A stretch of DNA of 8,884 nucleotides from JBCDCP01 sp039181495. Its GTDB lineage: Bacteria; Pseudomonadota; Alphaproteobacteria; Rhizobiales; Tepidamorphaceae. Made by a program: the position numbers and the translations under genes. Positions 6,020 through 8,884 of the stretch are shown here, one piece after another. The stretch lies in assembly GCA_039181495.1 (NCBI GenBank), contig JBCDCP010000115.1, positions 1 to 8,884 of the forward strand. Reading direction: 5' to 3'. Each line of letters opens with the position of its first letter. Position 1 is the first letter of the stretch. The notes below the pieces were generated by a model, which made no database searches, was not told the origin of the DNA, and saw only the letters and a program-made list of their open reading frames with translations.

Positions 6020-6460
6020 ATGGCGCACGAATCCGATCATCCGCCCCTGCGCGAAGCGAGGCGTCAGGCGCGGTCTTTCGAGAAAGTCCGTGAGGCCCAT
6101 CAGCGCGAGGTCGCCGAAGACTATGTCGAATTGATCGCCGATTTGATCGCGAGCCATGGTGAGGCTCGCGTCGTGGATCTTGCCGAGCGGCTCGGCGTCA
6201 CCAGTGCGACTGTCAACAACACACTCCAGCGCCTTGTTGCCCAGGGCCTGGTCCGCAAGGAGCGCTATCGTTCGATCTTTCTGACTGAGGACGGTGAAAC
6301 CATAGCGGAAGAATCACGCCATCGTCACCGCCTGGTGGTTGCCTTGCTGTTGCAGTTAGGGGTCGATGCCGAAACGGCCGAAACCGATGCCGAGGGCGTC
6401 GAACATCACATCAGCAGCAAGTCGCTTGCCGCAATTGAACGATTTCTTAACGGTAGCTAA
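6020..6460 (+). CDS. mntR: Manganese-responsive transcriptional repressor MntR (DtxR family)
   Basis: This 146-aa protein is closely similar in layout to the enterobacterial MntR: an N-terminal lead (residues 1-28), a winged helix-turn-helix (about 30-92, recognition region GVTSATVNNTLQRL at 59-72, wing SIFLTEDG at 85-92) and a helical dimerisation domain (93-146). Likely Mn2+ ligands, by comparison with Bacillus MntR, are D34 and E37 in EDYVELI, H103 in RHRHRLV, and E125, E128 and H129 in AEGVEHH. All are present, so it should sense metal. There is no SH3-like third domain, as expected for MntR rather than DtxR/IdeR. It is divergent from the transporter operon and adjacent to a palindromic operator. 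Its ribosome-binding site is poor (only GACGAG about 13 bases upstream). Many rhizobia control this transporter with the Fur-family Mur instead. Confidence 0.95.
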   Translation: MAHESDHPPLREARRQARSFEKVREAHQREVAEDYVELIADLIASHGEARVVDLAERLGVTSATVNNTLQRLVAQGLVRKERYRSIFLTEDGETIAEESRHRHRLVVALLLQLGVDAETAETDAEGVEHHISSKSLAAIERFLNGS

Positions 6461-6661
6461 AGCGAGTCGGTGAAATTTGACCCTTTTTGGCCAACTGGCG
6501 CTCTGGGAAGTCCGGGGATTAACAAGTCGTTAGTGTTCGCCGCCGCATTCTCAACAAGATTTTTGCTATTCGTTGCGCAGATGACACGTCTGCGGCATTA
6601 CGCTAAGTGCCAAAGCGTGCGTGCGCAGCCTTAGGGGACTGGCTGCCAGCCGGGGTTACCG
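6461..6661 (+). other. mntR-rlpA intergenic spacer with two small hairpins
   Basis: There is no gene in this 201-base gap. A CGCAGA/TCTGCG stem-loop lies at 6576-6594 (7-base loop), and a GCAGCC/GGCTGC stem lies at 6625-6646 with TTAGGGGACT in the loop. Neither is followed by a T tract, so neither looks like a classic terminator. The second lies in the presumed rlpA leader, 15 bases before the start. I could not identify a convincing rlpA promoter. Confidence 0.35.
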
Positions 6662-7894
6662 ATGCCGTCAGCGTTGCGTTTGTCTACGCAAAAACAGCAC
6701 GACCAAGAGCGTGACCGCCGCCAGCATCAGGCTGGCCGGCAGCGCGGTTTGTTGTCTGTTGGCAGGGTTGTGGCTGTGTCTGCCACAACGACGCTGGTAG
6801 CGGCCTGCGGTGCGCTGACCTCCGATAGCGGCAAGGTCGATCCTCAGTATGGTGTGGCCCCGAGCCCGCAATTGGCTGACAAGCGCTCTCCTATTCCCAA
6901 AGGCGGTGGTGTCTACAAGGTAGGACGCCCCTACCAGATCGCCGGCAACTGGTATTACCCACGTGAAGATGCGAACTACGATTCGATCGGCATCGCATCG
7001 TGGTACGGCGATGATTTTCATGGCCGGCAAACCGCAAACGGCGAAGTCTTCGACATGAATGCGCTGACGGCCGCGCATCCAACCCTGCCGATGCCAACCT
7101 ACGCCCGGGTGACCAATCTTGAGAATGGTCGTTCGATCGTCGTGCGCGTGAATGACCGGGGTCCATTCGCACGTGGCCGTGAAATCGACCTGTCCCGCCA
7201 AGCGGCAAAAACACTGGGTATGAAACACCAGGGTACAGCGAAGGTTCGCGTCCAGTATGTCGGTCGCGCCCGCATAGAAGGCAGCGACGATAACTGGTTA
7301 CGAACGACTTATGTTGGCGGCGGCGCAACCGGCAATGAACCGCTCTCACAACTGGCTCAGGCCTCAGAATCTCAGGGTCAGCAGACCGGGCTGGCACAAT
7401 CGCAGCTCGCGCTTGCACAAACACCCGCTCCGCAGGTAAGGCCGGTTCAGACCCAGATCATCAGGCCATTGGCAGCACAGCCCTTCCAGCAGCCGGTCGC
7501 CGGCACTGAGACGCAAACAGGGTTTGCGGTAACGCAACAGAGTGTGCCGGCCCAGAACGTTCTCCAGGCGCCTGGACAAGGGCCCGTGCAGCTCACCACA
7601 CAGCAGCCGGTTCTGCCGATGCCGCAGCCGGTTTGGCAGCAATCCGCACCGGTAGCCGCTCCTCAGCCATCTCCAGTGGCAACACAGGTAGCACCGGCTT
7701 ATACGTCCTCCGGCGTTGTCCCGGGGCTGACGCCCCCATCATCGGTGTCGGGCTTTGCCGCCGGCTTCTTCTCCGACACCAACCGGATCGATGCGGCCTT
7801 CCAGGCGATCGAGCGTCAGACATTGCAACCGTCGGCTCACCTTCTGGCTGTACCTGAACGGATGGACCCCGCCGGGATCGATTCCGCCCGTTGA
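6662..7894 (+). CDS. rlpA: Septal ring lytic transglycosylase RlpA (rare lipoprotein A)
   Basis: This 410-aa secreted lipoprotein has a double-psi beta-barrel that, in Pseudomonas RlpA, cleaves glycan strands lacking stem peptides during septum processing. The lipobox LVAAC places the lipidated cysteine at residue 49. The RlpA domain spans about 107-202: SIGIASWYGDDFHGRQTANG, H139 in TAAHPTLPMP, and D165 in VRVNDRGPF. The 26-residue distance between H139 and D165 matches the catalytic pair of the Pseudomonas enzyme. Residues 228-365 are a low-complexity Q/P/A-rich linker, and 366-410 are a short tail with FAAGFFSDTNRIDAAFQAIE. No C-terminal SPOR domain is visible. With the ATG at 6662 a hydrophilic, charged lead of about 30 residues precedes the signal helix. 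TTG codons at 6749 or 6752 would give a more normal signal peptide but lack a ribosome-binding site. Confidence 0.93.
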   Translation: MPSALRLSTQKQHDQERDRRQHQAGRQRGLLSVGRVVAVSATTTLVAACGALTSDSGKVDPQYGVAPSPQLADKRSPIPKGGGVYKVGRPYQIAGNWYYPREDANYDSIGIASWYGDDFHGRQTANGEVFDMNALTAAHPTLPMPTYARVTNLENGRSIVVRVNDRGPFARGREIDLSRQAAKTLGMKHQGTAKVRVQYVGRARIEGSDDNWLRTTYVGGGATGNEPLSQLAQASESQGQQTGLAQSQLALAQTPAPQVRPVQTQIIRPLAAQPFQQPVAGTETQTGFAVTQQSVPAQNVLQAPGQGPVQLTTQQPVLPMPQPVWQQSAPVAAPQPSPVATQVAPAYTSSGVVPGLTPPSSVSGFAAGFFSDTNRIDAAFQAIERQTLQPSAHLLAVPERMDPAGIDSAR

Positions 7895-7961
7895 GCCCAT
7901 TGCCTTCGGTCGCAATCGATGCATCTGCCGTGAATTGACCGGCTCAGCTTGCTCTAGAAGC

Positions 7962-7991
7962 TTGAAATAGCAGGCAATGCACTGCTAATCA
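7962..7991 (+). promoter_or_regulatory. Possible promoter of the carboxypeptidase gene
   Basis: TTGAAA (7962-7967) and TAATCA (7986-7991), with an 18-base spacer, lie about 150 bases before the carboxypeptidase ATG. The matches are moderate. Read-through from rlpA is equally plausible. Confidence 0.2.
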
Positions 7992-8035
7992 CCGTGCGAT
8001 AACGCGCAGAAGGCTCAAGACAGAATGTCTGCATT

Positions 8036-8053
8036 GCCGCAAGGATTTGCGGC
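8036..8053 (+). other. Perfect 7-bp hairpin between rlpA and the carboxypeptidase gene
   Basis: GCCGCAA, loop GGAT, TTGCGGC forms a stable GC-rich stem-loop. No T tract follows, so it is not a typical intrinsic terminator. It could be an mRNA processing or stability element. The rest of the 247-base gap (7895-8141) holds no gene that I can see. Confidence 0.4.
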
Positions 8054-8141
8054 GGCTCGCTGCCCAATCAACGGCTCTGGAGCAAGAACATTGGCCGCAG
8101 ACAACGCGACCACGCCTCAAGACTGTCCGAAAGGGCGAAGG

Positions 8142-8884
8142 ATGCCCCCGTTTCGGGGCTGGTTAGCCACCCTCATCGTAACGATCGCCCTGCTATTTTT
8201 TGCAGGCGACGCCGCAGCACAGGCACAACAGAATACAATCGAGTCCACCGCGCCGTTCGCCTTTCTCGTCGACATGAACAGCAATTCCGTTCTGCTCGCA
8301 AAGAACGATCTCGAACGCATGCCGCCGTCCAGCATGGGCAAGCTGATGACGATGGTTGTGGTCTTCGATGAGATCAAGGCCGGCAAGCTGAGGCTGGACG
8401 ACACCATCCGGATCTCTGAAGACGCCTGGCGCCGCGGCGGGGCGCAGTCGGGCGGCTCGACAATGTATGCCGAGCTCGACAGCGACGTTCCGGTGGAGGA
8501 TTTGATCAAGGGCGTCACGGTCCAGTCGGGCAATGACGCTGCGATAGCTTTCGCCGAGCATCTCGCGGGCACCGAAGAGGCGTTCGCACGGATGATGAAT
8601 GCCAAGGCGGCCGAGCTCGGCCTTGTCGACAGCGTATTTGCCAATTCGACTGGCCTGCCGGACCCCAACCAGCATGTCACGCCACGCGATCTTGCGGCGA
8701 TTGCGCGTTACCTGATCGAGGAACATGCTGATTTCTATAAGTATTATGGCTTGAAAGAGTTCGAGTGGAACGGCATCAACCAGCGCAACCGCAACCCGCT
8801 GCTGCGCGAGAACCTGGGTGCTGACGGTCTTAAGACCGGGTCGACCTCCCAGGCCGGATTCGGGCTGGTCGGCTCTGCCAAACA
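8142..8884 (+). CDS. D-alanyl-D-alanine carboxypeptidase (PBP5/6-type), 3' truncated by the window
   Basis: This serine-type penicillin-binding protein (peptidase S11, DacA/DacC/DacF family) trims the terminal D-Ala from peptidoglycan stem peptides in the periplasm. The 247 residues present include a signal peptide (hydrophobic LATLIVTIALLFFAG at 8-22, likely cleavage after AAAQA) and all three active-site motifs: SMGK at 64-67 (SxxK, nucleophile S64 and K67), SGN at 129-131, and KTG at 231-233 in GLKTGST. The glycine in SMGK, where many relatives have T, S or A, is a harmless-looking variant. The C-terminal beta-rich domain and membrane anchor lie beyond the window. The start is the ATG at 8142, directly before the signal peptide; AAGGG at 8131-8135 gives a plausible ribosome-binding site. 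The gene follows rlpA on the same strand, and both act on peptidoglycan. Confidence 0.93.
   Translation, partial: MPPFRGWLATLIVTIALLFFAGDAAAQAQQNTIESTAPFAFLVDMNSNSVLLAKNDLERMPPSSMGKLMTMVVVFDEIKAGKLRLDDTIRISEDAWRRGGAQSGGSTMYAELDSDVPVEDLIKGVTVQSGNDAAIAFAEHLAGTEEAFARMMNAKAAELGLVDSVFANSTGLPDPNQHVTPRDLAAIARYLIEEHADFYKYYGLKEFEWNGINQRNRNPLLRENLGADGLKTGSTSQAGFGLVGSAK

Noticed and set aside
7952..7963. Adjacent XbaI-like TCTAGA and HindIII-like AAGCTT sequences resembling a cloning linker
   Set aside because: Two 6-base sites side by side can occur by chance, and the flanking sequence matches the rest of the locus with no vector sequence.
8117..8726. Minus-strand open frames at the right end
   Set aside because: They lie opposite the carboxypeptidase frame, which has a signal peptide and all three penicillin-binding motifs. 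The minus frames show no recognisable protein.

Overview
The window looks like a chromosomal segment of an alphaproteobacterium, probably of the Rhizobiales/Hyphomicrobiales. This is inferred from protein style, a moderately high GC content judged by eye, and the rlpA–D-alanyl-D-alanine carboxypeptidase gene pair, which I recall as common in that group. No rRNA, tRNA, CRISPR array or insertion sequence was seen.

Layout. (1) Bases 1-655 hold the tail of one gene and three more very small plus-strand genes, nearly all overlapping (GTGA and ATGA junctions, one longer overlap). One encodes a CxxC...CxxC zinc ribbon. They converge on a small minus-strand gene (649-978), and the two stop codons lie within 7 bases. 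This block reads like the edge of an accessory or phage-derived region, though no integrase or attachment site is visible. (2) Bases 1129-5830, minus strand, carry a manganese/iron (MntABCD/SitABCD/TroABCD type) ABC importer operon in the order mntA (periplasmic binding protein), mntB (ATPase), mntC (permease with a cytoplasmic winged-helix-like extension), an isoprenylcysteine-methyltransferase-like membrane protein, and mntD (second permease). The genes overlap or lie 11-28 bp apart. (3) The divergent spacer 5831-6019 holds a good sigma-70-like promoter for mntA and a compound palindromic operator next to it. (4) mntR (6020-6460, plus) encodes the manganese-responsive DtxR-family repressor that most likely binds that operator. 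(5) rlpA (6662-7894) and the 5' part of a D,D-carboxypeptidase gene (8142 to the window end) form a peptidoglycan-remodelling pair.

How it works together. MntR with bound Mn2+ should shut off the divergent transporter operon and probably itself. MntA captures the metal in the periplasm, MntC and MntD form the channel, and MntB powers it. The membrane methyltransferase embedded between the two permease genes has no obvious place in this scheme. It is the most unusual feature of the locus, together with the degenerate DtxR-like tail of MntC. RlpA and the carboxypeptidase are envelope housekeeping genes with no evident link to metal uptake.
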